Below are positions 50,096 through 59,657 of a stretch of DNA of 64,000 nucleotides, piece by piece. The DNA is taken from contig NZ_DASUCC010000070.1 of assembly GCF_035762905.1 (NCBI RefSeq), positions 1-64,000 on the forward strand. Direction: 5' to 3'. The translations under genes and the position numbers were made by a program. Positions within the stretch are counted from its first letter, which is position 1. Every line of letters begins with the position of its first letter. The DNA is from DASYTH01 sp035762905 (GTDB taxonomy: Bacteria > Actinomycetota > Actinomycetes > Mycobacteriales > Pseudonocardiaceae). The notes below the pieces were generated by a model. The model made no database searches. It had not been told where the DNA came from and saw nothing but the letters and a program-made list of their open reading frames with translations.

Positions 50096-51397
50096 GTGGA
50101 CATGGTGGCAGCGGCGACGGCGTTCGATCAGAACTACGTCACCGACCTGATCACCATCCCGCTGTTCACCGGCGTGATCGGGTACGTCACCAACTGGACC
50201 GGCGTGCTGATGCTGTTCCGGCCGCTGCGCTTCCGTGGCGTCCGGCTGCCCGGGCTGAAGATCCTCTTCCCGCTGCTGCCGCGCATGGTGCAGGTGCTGC
50301 CGCTGTTCCGCTACGACGGCCGGATCGGCTGGCAGGGCATCGTTCCGTCGCGCGCGGACAAGATGGCCAGCATCGCCGTGGACAAGGGTCTGGCCAAGCT
50401 GGGCGGGATCAGCGACTTCTACCGCGAGCTGGAACCGGACCGGATCGCCGAGCACCTGGCCACCGTGGCCCGGGCGGAGATCCGGGACGTGGTCGAGCAG
50501 ATCATGCGGCGCGAGCACCCGCAGCTGTGGCGGGACCTGCCGCCGGTGATCCGGGAGGCGGTGCACGCCCGGGTGCAGCAGCAGCTGCCGGCGATCGTGC
50601 GGGACCTGACCGACCTGATCGGCGCCAACATCGACCAGCTGATCGATGCGAAGCTGATGGTGATCCGGTACTTCGAGGCACATCCGGAGCTGCTGAACAG
50701 CCTGTTCCAGGAGATCGGGCACAAGGAGCTGCGGTTCATGCAGAACTTCGGCTTCTACTTCGGCTTCCCGATGGGCTTCGTGCTGTTCGGGGTGGTGCAG
50801 CTGGTGCCGTACTGGTGGGTGCTGCCGGCCGGCGGGATGATCATCGGCTGGGTGGCCAACTACCTGGGTCTCACGATGATCTTCGAGCCGATCTTCCCGA
50901 ACCGGTTCGTGCCGTGGCGGCAGGGGCTGTTCATCAAGCGCAAGGACGAGGTGACCGAGGGGTACGCCCGGCTGATCTCCACGCACGTGATCACCTTGAG
51001 CAACCTGGGTGACGAGCTGCTGCACGGGCCGCGGTCCGACCGCACCCACCAGATGCTGGAGGACACGCTGCGCCCGGCGGTGGACCGGGCCGTCGGCCGG
51101 GCCCGGTCGGCGGTGCGGGTGGCGGTCGGCACCCGGGAGTACGACCAGATCAGGTCGGCGCTGGCGGCCCAGGCGGCCGGGCTGGCGCCGATCACGTTCG
51201 CCGATGCCGAGCTGAACCGGACGCAGGCCGGCAAGATCTACTCGTATGTGGCGGCGCAGATGAAGAAGATGGGGCCGGACGAGTTCGTCGAGATGCTGCG
51301 CTCGGCGATCCGGCAGGACGAGTGGCTGCTGTTCGTGCACGGCGGCGTGCTCGGCATCCTGGCCGGACTGATCCACCTGGCGATCTTCGGAGTGTGA
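50096..51397 (+). CDS. DUF445-family membrane protein
   Basis: 433 aa. DUF445 (YheB-like) hallmarks: N-terminal membrane segment with GVIGYVTNWTGVLMLFRP, a long helical middle (RADKMASIAVDKGLAKLGGISDF), a paired membrane stretch GFYFGFPMGFVLFGVVQLVPYWWVLPAGGMIIGWVANYLGL, and a final C-terminal membrane anchor. Function unknown. GTG 50096 is preceded by a CATGAT -10-like box, possibly leaderless. It is followed after 1 nt by the Abi-alpha gene, so these two form an operon. Confidence 0.88.
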   Translation: MDMVAAATAFDQNYVTDLITIPLFTGVIGYVTNWTGVLMLFRPLRFRGVRLPGLKILFPLLPRMVQVLPLFRYDGRIGWQGIVPSRADKMASIAVDKGLAKLGGISDFYRELEPDRIAEHLATVARAEIRDVVEQIMRREHPQLWRDLPPVIREAVHARVQQQLPAIVRDLTDLIGANIDQLIDAKLMVIRYFEAHPELLNSLFQEIGHKELRFMQNFGFYFGFPMGFVLFGVVQLVPYWWVLPAGGMIIGWVANYLGLTMIFEPIFPNRFVPWRQGLFIKRKDEVTEGYARLISTHVITLSNLGDELLHGPRSDRTHQMLEDTLRPAVDRAVGRARSAVRVAVGTREYDQIRSALAAQAAGLAPITFADAELNRTQAGKIYSYVAAQMKKMGPDEFVEMLRSAIRQDEWLLFVHGGVLGILAGLIHLAIFGV

Positions 51398-51398
51398 C

Positions 51399-52130
51399 AT
51401 GGGGCGGGGTAGTGATCTGGTGCGCGGGCTGCCCGGTTTGGTCCGGGTGGCCGCAGGCGCCGGCTGGAAGGCGTTCTCCTGGACCGTGGGCACGTCCCTC
51501 ACGGTCGGCAGCGATCTCGTCCGCCGCACCATGAACGGCGAGTCGCCGGCCCGGGTCGTCGCCGAGCTGTCGGCCGAGCTGCGCACGTTCGCCCAGCACG
51601 CCCTCGGCCTCGCCGACACCACGGCCACCCCCGACGACCTCCGCGCGATCGGCGCGACCCTGCTCCGCCGCTCCGCCGACGTGACCGTGACCGAGGAAGG
51701 CCACCCCGCCTACGCCCGCATCCTCTCCGAGCTCACCCCCGACGAAGCCCGCATCCTGCGCTACCTCTACCTCAACGGCGCCCAGCCCGCCATCGACATC
51801 CGCACCAACCGCCCGCTGGGCATCGGCTCCGAACTGGTCTGCGGCGGCCTGAACATGATCGGCGAACACGCCGGCTGCCGGCACACCGACCGCATCCACC
51901 CCTACCTGACCAACCTCAACCGCCTCGGCCTCGTCGAGTTCTCGAAAGAACACGTGGCCAACCCCAACCGCTACCAACTCGTCGAAGCCCAACCCAAGGT
52001 CGTCGAGGTCGTCCGCCGCGCCGGCCGCGCCCCCCGCATCATCCACCGCAGCATCCACCTCAACGCCTTCGGCGAAGACTTCGTCGTCACCTGCCTCCCC
52101 ACCCCCAACGGCTCCCGCCCGCACACCTGA
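51399..52130 (+). CDS. Abi-alpha/DUF4393-like protein
   Basis: 243 aa, starting 1 nt after the DUF445 gene. The C-terminal two-thirds match the Abi-alpha pattern: LTPDEARILRYLYLNGAQPAIDIRTN, LNMIGEHAGCRHTDRIHPYLTNLNRLGLVEFSKE and a beta-rich end FVVTCLPT. The N-terminus has amphipathic/hydrophobic helices that may touch the membrane. The family name comes from a phage-abortive-infection plasmid protein, but many chromosomal members have no proven defence role. A shared bidirectional terminator separates it from groEL. Confidence 0.72.
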   Translation: MGRGSDLVRGLPGLVRVAAGAGWKAFSWTVGTSLTVGSDLVRRTMNGESPARVVAELSAELRTFAQHALGLADTTATPDDLRAIGATLLRRSADVTVTEEGHPAYARILSELTPDEARILRYLYLNGAQPAIDIRTNRPLGIGSELVCGGLNMIGEHAGCRHTDRIHPYLTNLNRLGLVEFSKEHVANPNRYQLVEAQPKVVEVVRRAGRAPRIIHRSIHLNAFGEDFVVTCLPTPNGSRPHT

Positions 52131-52142
52131 GCCCGGACACCG

Positions 52143-52178
52143 AAAGGCCCGGCTCGCCAGGGGGCGGGCCGGGCCTTT
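52143..52178. terminator. Bidirectional terminator between the Abi-alpha gene and groEL
   Basis: 16-bp stem (52143-52158 and 52163-52178; AAAGGCCCGGC pairs with GCCGGGCCTTT, one G-U) with a 4-nt loop. The AAA and TTTT flanks make it work on both strands, 12 nt after one stop and 14 nt before the other. Confidence 0.9.
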
Positions 52179-52192
52179 TCTGGTGGGATGGC

Positions 52193-53821
<1,629 letters not shown>

Positions 53822-53954
53822 TGCGGTGTGGTCCTCCACATGGTGACGACGGATAGTTCCGCCAGTCATGGACGTCACGTAGCTCGGCCAGGCGCGGTGC
53901 CCGCGACGGACGACGGGCTCCGGGTCACGGAAGCCAGCCTCACCGTCCCGACCT

Positions 53955-53981
53955 CTGGCACTCGGTGGACCCGAGTGCCAA
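53955..53981. promoter_or_regulatory. CIRCE operator 1 (HrcA box) for groEL
   Basis: CTGGCACTC-N9-GAGTGCCAA, a near-consensus CIRCE with the conserved 9-nt spacer, about 135 bp upstream of the groEL start. Confidence 0.9.
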
Positions 53982-53989
53982 CCCCGTGT

Positions 53990-54016
53990 TTAGCACTCTC
54001 CCCATCGGAGTGCAAG
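53990..54016. promoter_or_regulatory. CIRCE operator 2 (HrcA box) for groEL
   Basis: TTAGCACTC-N9-GAGTGCAAG, matching the TTAGCACTC-N9-GAGTGCTAA consensus in all but the last three bases. It starts 8 bp after operator 1, giving a centre-to-centre distance of 35 bp. Confidence 0.92.
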
Positions 54017-54025
54017 AAATGCAGG

Positions 54026-55351
54026 TCAGCGCGAGGTCTGCGGGCGCACCGGCAGCGAGGTCAGCTGCTTGCCGGTGGACTTCGTCGGATCCTGGTTGGA
54101 GGTCGCGCCGCCACCGGGACCGACGTTGACCTCGGGCACGTTGCTGGTCGGCTGTTCACCGCCGCCCCCGGGGCCGCCGGTGAACAGCAGCAGAGCGCCC
54201 ACGATCAGCGCGATCGCCACCAGCCCGACCAGCACCGGCGCCACCCAGCGCGGCCCGCCCTTCTCGGCGGTGAACGCGGTGGCTCCGATCGGGACCGGCG
54301 GGCGCAGCCGGACCGGGTCGGCGATGGACGAATGCGCGCCCGGCGGCGGCAGCTGCCGCGGCGGCTGCGGTCCGCCCGGTCCGACCGGACCACCGAACCG
54401 CGGCCCGGTACCGGCCGGCGCCGGGAATCCGCCGTGCCCGTTGCCCATGGCGGGCGGGCCGGACACCGGAACGGTGGCGCCCGGGACCGGGCGCCGGGCC
54501 GGCGGCTGGTGCGGCTGCGGCACGCCGGCCAGCGCCTGCCGGGCCGCCGCGACCAGCTCCCGGCAGTCGGCGTAGCGGGCCTTGGGGTTCTTGGCCATGC
54601 CGCGCCGGACCACCTCGTCGATGGCCGGCGGCAGCACCACCAGTTCGGTCAGCCGCGGCACGTCCCGGTTCAGGTGGCCCTGGATCACCTCGGGCACCTG
54701 GCCCTGGAACGGCGGCCGGCCGGCCAGGCAGGCGAACACCACGCAGGCCAGCGAGTAGGCATCGGTGCGGCCGTCGACCGGCTCACCGCGCAGGTGCTCG
54801 GGGGCGGCGTAGGTGGGCGAGCCGAGGAAGTCCCCGCCCCGGGTGCGGTGTCCGGTGGCGCCGCGCCGGGTCAGCCCGAAGTCGGCCACGTAGACGTGCT
54901 CGCCGGCCGACTCACGGCTGGTCACCAACACGTTGGCGGGCTTGACGTCCAGGTGCACCAGGCCCCGGTCGTGCAGGTTGTCCAGGGCCTCGGCGACCTG
55001 GCCGAGCAGCGCGAGCGCCCGGGCCGGCGCCAGCGGCCCGCCCTTGATCAGGCTGGCCAGGTCGGAGCCGTCCACCAGCCGCATCGCGATGTACAGCAGG
55101 CCGTCGACCTCGCCGAAGTCGTACAGCGGCACCACGTTCGCGTGGTCGATCGCCGAGGTGTTGCGGGCCTCGTCGACGAACCGCTCGCGGAACTCGGGAT
55201 CCTCGGTGAGGTGCTCGGCGATCACCTTGAGGGCGACCTTGCGACCGAGCCGGATGTCCGTCGCCCGGTACATCACGCTCATGCCGCCCTTGCCGAGCAC
55301 ACCGTCGATCCGGTAGTGCCCCAGGCGACGCCCGGTGAGGTCCTCCGACAC
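54026..55351 (-). CDS. Membrane Ser/Thr protein kinase (Pkn family)
   Basis: 441 aa. Kinase domain (about 12-270): glycine loop LGKGGMSVMY, ATP lysine Lys42 in VALKVI, catalytic loop HLDVKPAN (Asp135) and DFGL (157-160). A SPTYAAPEHLRG activation-segment end and a non-conserved Pro/Gly-rich juxtamembrane region follow, then a transmembrane helix (about 378-398) and a short Thr/Ser-rich outside tail without PASTA repeats. The usual RD arginine is replaced by Leu (non-RD), suggesting no activation-loop phosphorylation switch. GTG start. It lies between groEL and the cold-shock gene. Confidence 0.92.
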   Translation of the reverse strand: MSEDLTGRRLGHYRIDGVLGKGGMSVMYRATDIRLGRKVALKVIAEHLTEDPEFRERFVDEARNTSAIDHANVVPLYDFGEVDGLLYIAMRLVDGSDLASLIKGGPLAPARALALLGQVAEALDNLHDRGLVHLDVKPANVLVTSRESAGEHVYVADFGLTRRGATGHRTRGGDFLGSPTYAAPEHLRGEPVDGRTDAYSLACVVFACLAGRPPFQGQVPEVIQGHLNRDVPRLTELVVLPPAIDEVVRRGMAKNPKARYADCRELVAAARQALAGVPQPHQPPARRPVPGATVPVSGPPAMGNGHGGFPAPAGTGPRFGGPVGPGGPQPPRQLPPPGAHSSIADPVRLRPPVPIGATAFTAEKGGPRWVAPVLVGLVAIALIVGALLLFTGGPGGGGEQPTSNVPEVNVGPGGGATSNQDPTKSTGKQLTSLPVRPQTSR

Positions 55352-55474
55352 AGTGCTCCATTCAACGCGAGGACCAAGATCGCGCCGTGCCCTCCGCCGG
55401 TCGGGGTCCTCGTCGCGACGAGCCTAACCGGGCCGTGGTGGATCCCGTGTGCGGTTCCGCGGACCCGCCCCCCA

Positions 55475-55678
55475 TCACATCTTGCGAACGCCCTCCGCCT
55501 GGGTCCGGCCGTCACGTCCCGAGCCGACCTCGAACTCGACCCGGTCGCCCTCCTCGAGGGTGCGGAATCCGTCCGCCTGGATGGCCGAGTAATGCACGAA
55601 GACCTCGAGTCCCTGCTCGGACTCGATGAACCCGTAGCCCTTCTCCGAGTTGAACCACTTCACCGTGCCGGTAGCCAC
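55475..55678 (-). CDS. Cold-shock protein (CspA family)
   Basis: 67 aa, typical size. RNP1 KGYGFIES and RNP2 VFVHYSAI motifs are intact. Start TGTVKWFNSEKG is standard. It binds single-stranded RNA/DNA and acts as an RNA chaperone. GTG start at 55678 with GAGGGGTGCC upstream. The 123 nt to the kinase gene contain no obvious element. Confidence 0.97.
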   Translation of the reverse strand: MATGTVKWFNSEKGYGFIESEQGLEVFVHYSAIQADGFRTLEEGDRVEFEVGSGRDGRTQAEGVRKM

Positions 55679-55772
55679 GGCACCCCTCCCGATCCGTCGA
55701 GCACGGCGCGGGCGCGCCGTTTCCAGCCGGGCCCAACCTACTGACTCTCGTCACGCTCGCAAGCCGGGGCGA

Positions 55773-56420
55773 CTACCGACCGTTGTCGACGGCGGACAAC
55801 CAGTCGGCGAACGAACGCGGGCTGCGGGTCTGGGTGAGCAACTGGCCGGGGCCGGCGAAGTCCAGGATCAGGCCCTCGCCGGTACGCACCGACTGGGGCA
55901 TGGTCTGGCTGGCCGCGCGCAGCCGGGACTGGGTGTAGTCGCTGTAGGCGAGCAGGTAGCCGGGTTCCACCGTGATCAGCTCGCCGGCCTCGAGCGTGAC
56001 CAGGTCGACCGTGCCGCAGCAGGCCAGCACCAGCGAGCCGGTGCCGGAGACGTGCTCGAGGAAGCCGACGTCGGCGCCGAACAGGTTGCGGAACCCGGGC
56101 CACTGCTGGTTGCTCACCACCGTCGCCGCGGTGGCCAGCGCGCCGCGCCGGGTCACGCACCAGCCGGCGGTGCCGTCCAGCTCGAGCACGTACACGTCGC
56201 CGGGGACGGACGGCGCGAGGTCCACCCAGCCGCCCTCGGCCGGCGCGGTGAACATCGTCGGCCGGTGCCGGCCGCGGGATCCGCCGCGCGACCGCGGCTC
56301 GACCAGGACGCCGTAACTGGTGGCGACCAGCGCGGCGTACTCGGCCAGTACGGCCTCGCCCGGCGCCAGCTGCAGCCGGGCGACCCCGAACGCGGGGGTG
56401 TGCCGGGTACGGACCTGCAT
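55773..56420 (-). CDS. AIM24-family protein
   Basis: 215 aa, all-beta, with the AIM24 (TIGR00266-related) pattern: RLQLAPGEAVLAEYAALVATSYGV, GWVDLAPSVPGDVYVLELDGTAGWCVTRRGALATA, and ITVEPGYLLAYSDYTQSRLRA. Bacterial members are thought to be cytosolic or membrane-peripheral and function is not defined. ATG at 56420 chosen; the reverse-strand region before it is only 47 nt to the divergent moeA start, so both promoters overlap. Confidence 0.85.
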   Translation of the reverse strand: MQVRTRHTPAFGVARLQLAPGEAVLAEYAALVATSYGVLVEPRSRGGSRGRHRPTMFTAPAEGGWVDLAPSVPGDVYVLELDGTAGWCVTRRGALATAATVVSNQQWPGFRNLFGADVGFLEHVSGTGSLVLACCGTVDLVTLEAGELITVEPGYLLAYSDYTQSRLRAASQTMPQSVRTGEGLILDFAGPGQLLTQTRSPRSFADWLSAVDNGR

Positions 56421-56467
56421 GCGGTGCACTGTGACACAACCGCGGCAGCGGCGGGCAGGATGGGCGG

Positions 56468-57685
56468 GTGGCACACCCCTCCTCCGCCCGGCGATCGGTG
56501 ACCGAGCACCGGGCCGCGGTCGCCGGCCTGCTCGAACCGCTGCCGGTGGCCGACCGCGAGCTGGCCGACTGCCTGGGCCTGGTGCTGGTCCGGGACCTGA
56601 CCGCCCCGGTCCCGCTGCCGCCGTTCGACAACTCGGCGATGGACGGCTATGCGGTGCGCGCCGCCGACGTCGCCGGGGCGGGCGCGGCCGACCCGGTCAC
56701 CCTGCCGGTCGAGGCGGACATCCCGGCCGGCCGCACCGAGGTCCCCGCGCTGCGGCCGGGCACCGCGCACCGGATCATGACCGGGGCGCCGGTGCCGGCC
56801 GGCGCCGACGCGATCGTGCAGGTCGAGCTGACCGACGGCGGCACCGAGCGGGTCGAGATCCGCGCCGCCGTCGCGGCCGGCACCCACCTGCGGTTCACCG
56901 GCGAGGACGTGCCGAAGGGCGCCGTGGTGCTGCGCGCCGGCACCGTGCTCGGCCCGCCTCAGCTTGGTCTGGCCGCCGCGGTCGGCTACGCCGCGCTGCC
57001 GGTGCGCCGGCCGCCCCGGGTGCTGGTGCTGTCCACCGGATCGGAGCTGGTCGAGCCCGGGACGGCACTGCTGCCCGGGCAGATCTACGAGTCGAACAGC
57101 GTCCTGCTGGCCGCGGCCGTGCGCGAGGCCGGCGGCACCGCGACGGTGCTCCGGTTCGTGCCGGACGACGTGGACACCTTCCTCGGCGCGGTGCGCTCGC
57201 ATGCGGCCGAGGTGGACCTGCTGGTGACCTCCGGCGGAGTGAGCGCAGGCGCCTACGAGGTGGTCAAGGACGCGCTGACCGGGCGCGGGGTGGAGTTCGT
57301 CAAGGTGGCGGTGCAGCCGGGCGGGCCGCAGGGGTGCGGCCGGCTGGACGGCCTGCCCGTGGTCACGCTGCCCGGCAACCCGGTGAGCGCGGCGCTGTCG
57401 TTCGAGCTGTTCGTGCGCCCGGCGTTGCTCGGCGCCATGGGGCACACCGTGGTGGACCGGCCCCGCGCGCGGGCGCGGCTGACCTCGGCGCTGCGCTCCC
57501 CGGCCGGCCGGCGCCAGTACCGCCGGGCCCGGCACGACGAGGGGATGGTCGAGGTCGTCCCGGTCGGCGGCCCCGGCTCGCACCTGCTCGCCTCGTTCGC
57601 CGCGTCCAACTGCCTGATCGAGATCCCGGAACCGGTCACCGAGGTCACGGCCGGCACCGAGGTCGATCTGGTGCTGCTGAACTGA
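56468..57685 (+). CDS. moeA: Molybdopterin molybdotransferase MoeA
   Basis: 405 aa, usual length. It inserts molybdate into adenylylated molybdopterin. Domain motifs: PPFDNSAMDGYAVRAAD (about 48-64), HRIMTGAPVPAGADAIVQVE, LVLSTGSELVEPG, TSGGVSAGAYEVVKDAL (MPT-binding loop) and GLPVVTLPGNPVSAALSFE. GTG start. It follows the moa genes of the first half in supplying cofactor to coxL. In M. tuberculosis moeA2 (Rv0438c) sits in the same position before psd and pssA. Confidence 0.96.
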   Translation: MAHPSSARRSVTEHRAAVAGLLEPLPVADRELADCLGLVLVRDLTAPVPLPPFDNSAMDGYAVRAADVAGAGAADPVTLPVEADIPAGRTEVPALRPGTAHRIMTGAPVPAGADAIVQVELTDGGTERVEIRAAVAAGTHLRFTGEDVPKGAVVLRAGTVLGPPQLGLAAAVGYAALPVRRPPRVLVLSTGSELVEPGTALLPGQIYESNSVLLAAAVREAGGTATVLRFVPDDVDTFLGAVRSHAAEVDLLVTSGGVSAGAYEVVKDALTGRGVEFVKVAVQPGGPQGCGRLDGLPVVTLPGNPVSAALSFELFVRPALLGAMGHTVVDRPRARARLTSALRSPAGRRQYRRARHDEGMVEVVPVGGPGSHLLASFAASNCLIEIPEPVTEVTAGTEVDLVLLN

Positions 57686-57751
57686 CTGCCACCGGGAGTA
57701 GTTTCGCGGTTACGGTTCGCGGTAGGATTCATCCGATAACTCGTTGCGCAG

Positions 57752-57808
57752 GACGCATCCGGCCGCACCGTGCCCCGTCGGGGGAGGCACGGCCCGGTCG
57801 GATGCGTC
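57752..57808. promoter_or_regulatory. Long hairpin in the leader between moeA and psd
   Basis: GACGCATCCG (57752-57761) pairs with CGGATGCGTC (57799-57808). The GC-rich stem extends inward imperfectly to a loop around 57775-57785, a structure of roughly 20 bp. It starts 67 nt after the moeA stop and ends 53 nt before psd. Without a T tract it may be a terminator, attenuator or mRNA-stability element. Confidence 0.5.
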
Positions 57809-57861
57809 GTCCGGTTGGCGTAACGTGGTTCTCCTCAATCCACCCCGCGCAACGAGGAGCC

Positions 57862-58575
57862 ATGACCGCCGAGAAGAAGTCCGGCACCCTCACGCATTTC
57901 GTGCGGCTCTCCCGCGAGGTCGTGCCGCCGATGCATCCGGCCGGCCGGCCGTTCGTCGCCGGGGTGGCCGCGGCCGCGCTGGTGCTGCGCCGGGTGTCCC
58001 GCCGGGCCGGGTTCGGCGCCGGGGTGCTGGCCGCGTTCGTCGCCTGGTTCTTCCGCGAGCCGCGCCGGGTCACCCCGCAGCGCTCCGGCATCGCGGTGGC
58101 CCCCGCCGACGGCACCGTGGCGCAGATCGTCACCGCCACCCCGCCGGCCGAGCTGGGCCTCGGCCCCGGGCAGCTGCTCCGGGTGAGCATCTTCCTGTCC
58201 GTGTTCGACGTGCACGTGCAGCGCGCCCCGGTCACCGGCGAGGTGCTCCGCGCGGTCTACACGCCGGGCCGGTTCCTCTCCGCCGACCTGGACAAGGCCA
58301 GCGAGGACAACGAACGCAACACGCTGCTGCTGCGCACCCCGGAGGACCACCGGGTGATCGTGGTGCAGATCGCCGGCCTGGTCGCCCGCCGGATCGTCTG
58401 CGAGGTCCGGGAAGGCGACAAGGTGCAGGCCGGCGCCACCTACGGGCTGATCCGGTTCGGCTCGCGGGTCGACCTCTACCTGCCCCCGGGCAGCCGGGTG
58501 CTGGTAGAGCCGGGCCAGCGCACGATCGGCGGCGAGACGGTGATCGCCGAGCTGACCGAGCGGGCGGAGGGCTGA
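57862..58575 (+). CDS. psd: Phosphatidylserine decarboxylase (archaeal/small type)
   Basis: 237 aa proenzyme. N-terminal membrane helix region (PAGRPFVAGVAAAALVLRR ... FVAWFFREPRR), then FLSVFDVHVQRAPVTG and the C-terminal cleavage site RFGSRVD, where Ser becomes the pyruvoyl group. It makes phosphatidylethanolamine from the product of the next gene, pssA. GAGGAGC precedes the ATG. The 3-nt gap to pssA shows co-transcription. Confidence 0.95.
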   Translation: MTAEKKSGTLTHFVRLSREVVPPMHPAGRPFVAGVAAAALVLRRVSRRAGFGAGVLAAFVAWFFREPRRVTPQRSGIAVAPADGTVAQIVTATPPAELGLGPGQLLRVSIFLSVFDVHVQRAPVTGEVLRAVYTPGRFLSADLDKASEDNERNTLLLRTPEDHRVIVVQIAGLVARRIVCEVREGDKVQAGATYGLIRFGSRVDLYLPPGSRVLVEPGQRTIGGETVIAELTERAEG

Positions 58576-58578
58576 CCG

Positions 58579-59574
58579 GTGGCGCCCACCGCCCCCGGCG
58601 TGCGGCTGCTGCCCAACGCCATCACCGTGCTGGCCATGTGCGCCGGCCTTTCCGCCGTGCAGTTCGCGCTGAGCCGCAACTACCCGGCCGCCATCGCGTC
58701 GATCGCCGTGGCCGCCGGCCTGGACAGCCTGGACGGCCGGATCGCCCGGCTGCTGGACGCCACCAGCAAGATGGGCGCCGAGCTGGACTCGCTGTCCGAC
58801 GCGATCTCGTTCGGGGTGGCGCCGGCGATCATGCTCTACGTCTGGAAGTTCCCCGGCGACCGCAGCGGCTGGGTGATCGCGCTGGTCTTCGCGGTGTGCG
58901 CGATCCTGCGCCTGGCCCGGTTCAACACCCTGCTCGACGACACCGAACAACCGCCGTACGCCAAGGAGTTCTTCGTCGGCGTACCGTCCCCGGCCGGCGG
59001 GCTGCTTGTCCTGCTTCCGCTCATCCTGTTCGTGGACTTCGGCGACGGCTGGTGGTCGAGCAAGCCGGTCGTGGTGCTGTGGACGGTCGCCGTGGCCGCG
59101 CTGATGATCAGCCGGATCCCCACGCTCTCGCTCAAGACCATCCGGGTGCCGCCGCGACTGGTCGCACCGCTGCTGGTGCTGGTCGGGCTGGTGGCCGCGG
59201 CGGTGATCACCTACCCGCTGATGTCGCTGGCCGCGGCGCTGCTGCTCTACGTCGCGCACATCCCGTACGCGGTGCGGCGCAAGCACTGGCTGGCGCACCA
59301 CCCGGAGGCGTGGGACGTGCCGCCACGGGAGCGCCGGGCGATCCGCAAGGCGCACGGGCGGGTCAGCCGGCGGCTCGGCCTGCGGCCGCCGCTGCGCCGG
59401 GTGGCCGGTGCCGCCCGCCGCGCGGTGCGGCTGCCGCGCCGCGCCGGCGAGGGCGAGCCGCGGCTGCTGCTGCCCACCGATCCGTCCCGGGCCGGCCGGC
59501 CGGCGCTGCGCAGGCGCAGCTGGCGACGCACCGGCTTACGCCGCGGGCAGCCCCGGCCGGGTGATCCTCGCTAG
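58579..59574 (+). CDS. pssA: CDP-diacylglycerol-serine O-phosphatidyltransferase
   Basis: 331 aa membrane enzyme. The CDP-alcohol phosphotransferase motif is exact: DSLDGRIAR (about 49-57) followed by GAELDSLSD (D-x2-DG-x2-AR-x8-G-x3-D-x3-D). About seven transmembrane helices, then a long Arg-rich cytoplasmic tail (about 85 aa), longer than in most homologues. Produces phosphatidylserine for Psd. GTG start 3 nt after psd. The TAG stop lies inside a large inverted repeat. Confidence 0.95.
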   Translation: MAPTAPGVRLLPNAITVLAMCAGLSAVQFALSRNYPAAIASIAVAAGLDSLDGRIARLLDATSKMGAELDSLSDAISFGVAPAIMLYVWKFPGDRSGWVIALVFAVCAILRLARFNTLLDDTEQPPYAKEFFVGVPSPAGGLLVLLPLILFVDFGDGWWSSKPVVVLWTVAVAALMISRIPTLSLKTIRVPPRLVAPLLVLVGLVAAAVITYPLMSLAAALLLYVAHIPYAVRRKHWLAHHPEAWDVPPRERRAIRKAHGRVSRRLGLRPPLRRVAGAARRAVRLPRRAGEGEPRLLLPTDPSRAGRPALRRRSWRRTGLRRGQPRPGDPR

Positions 59575-59648
59575 TGCCCCATCCAGGTGGACCGGGGTGG
59601 TTATCGGCCGTCGAGAATCGTGCCGTGTCCGCCTGGACGGGGCACTAG
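59571..59648. repeat. 22-bp imperfect inverted repeat between pssA and the AAA ATPase gene
   Basis: Left arm 59571-59592 begins CTAGTGCCCCATCCAGG; right arm 59627-59648 ends CTGGACGGGGCACTAG. They pair over 22 positions with one G-U and one mismatch, around a 34-nt loop. The pssA stop codon is in the left arm and the next start codon is 10 nt after the right arm. It could be a stable terminator/attenuator or a miniature palindromic element. Confidence 0.75.
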
Positions 59649-59657
59649 GCTCGCCGC

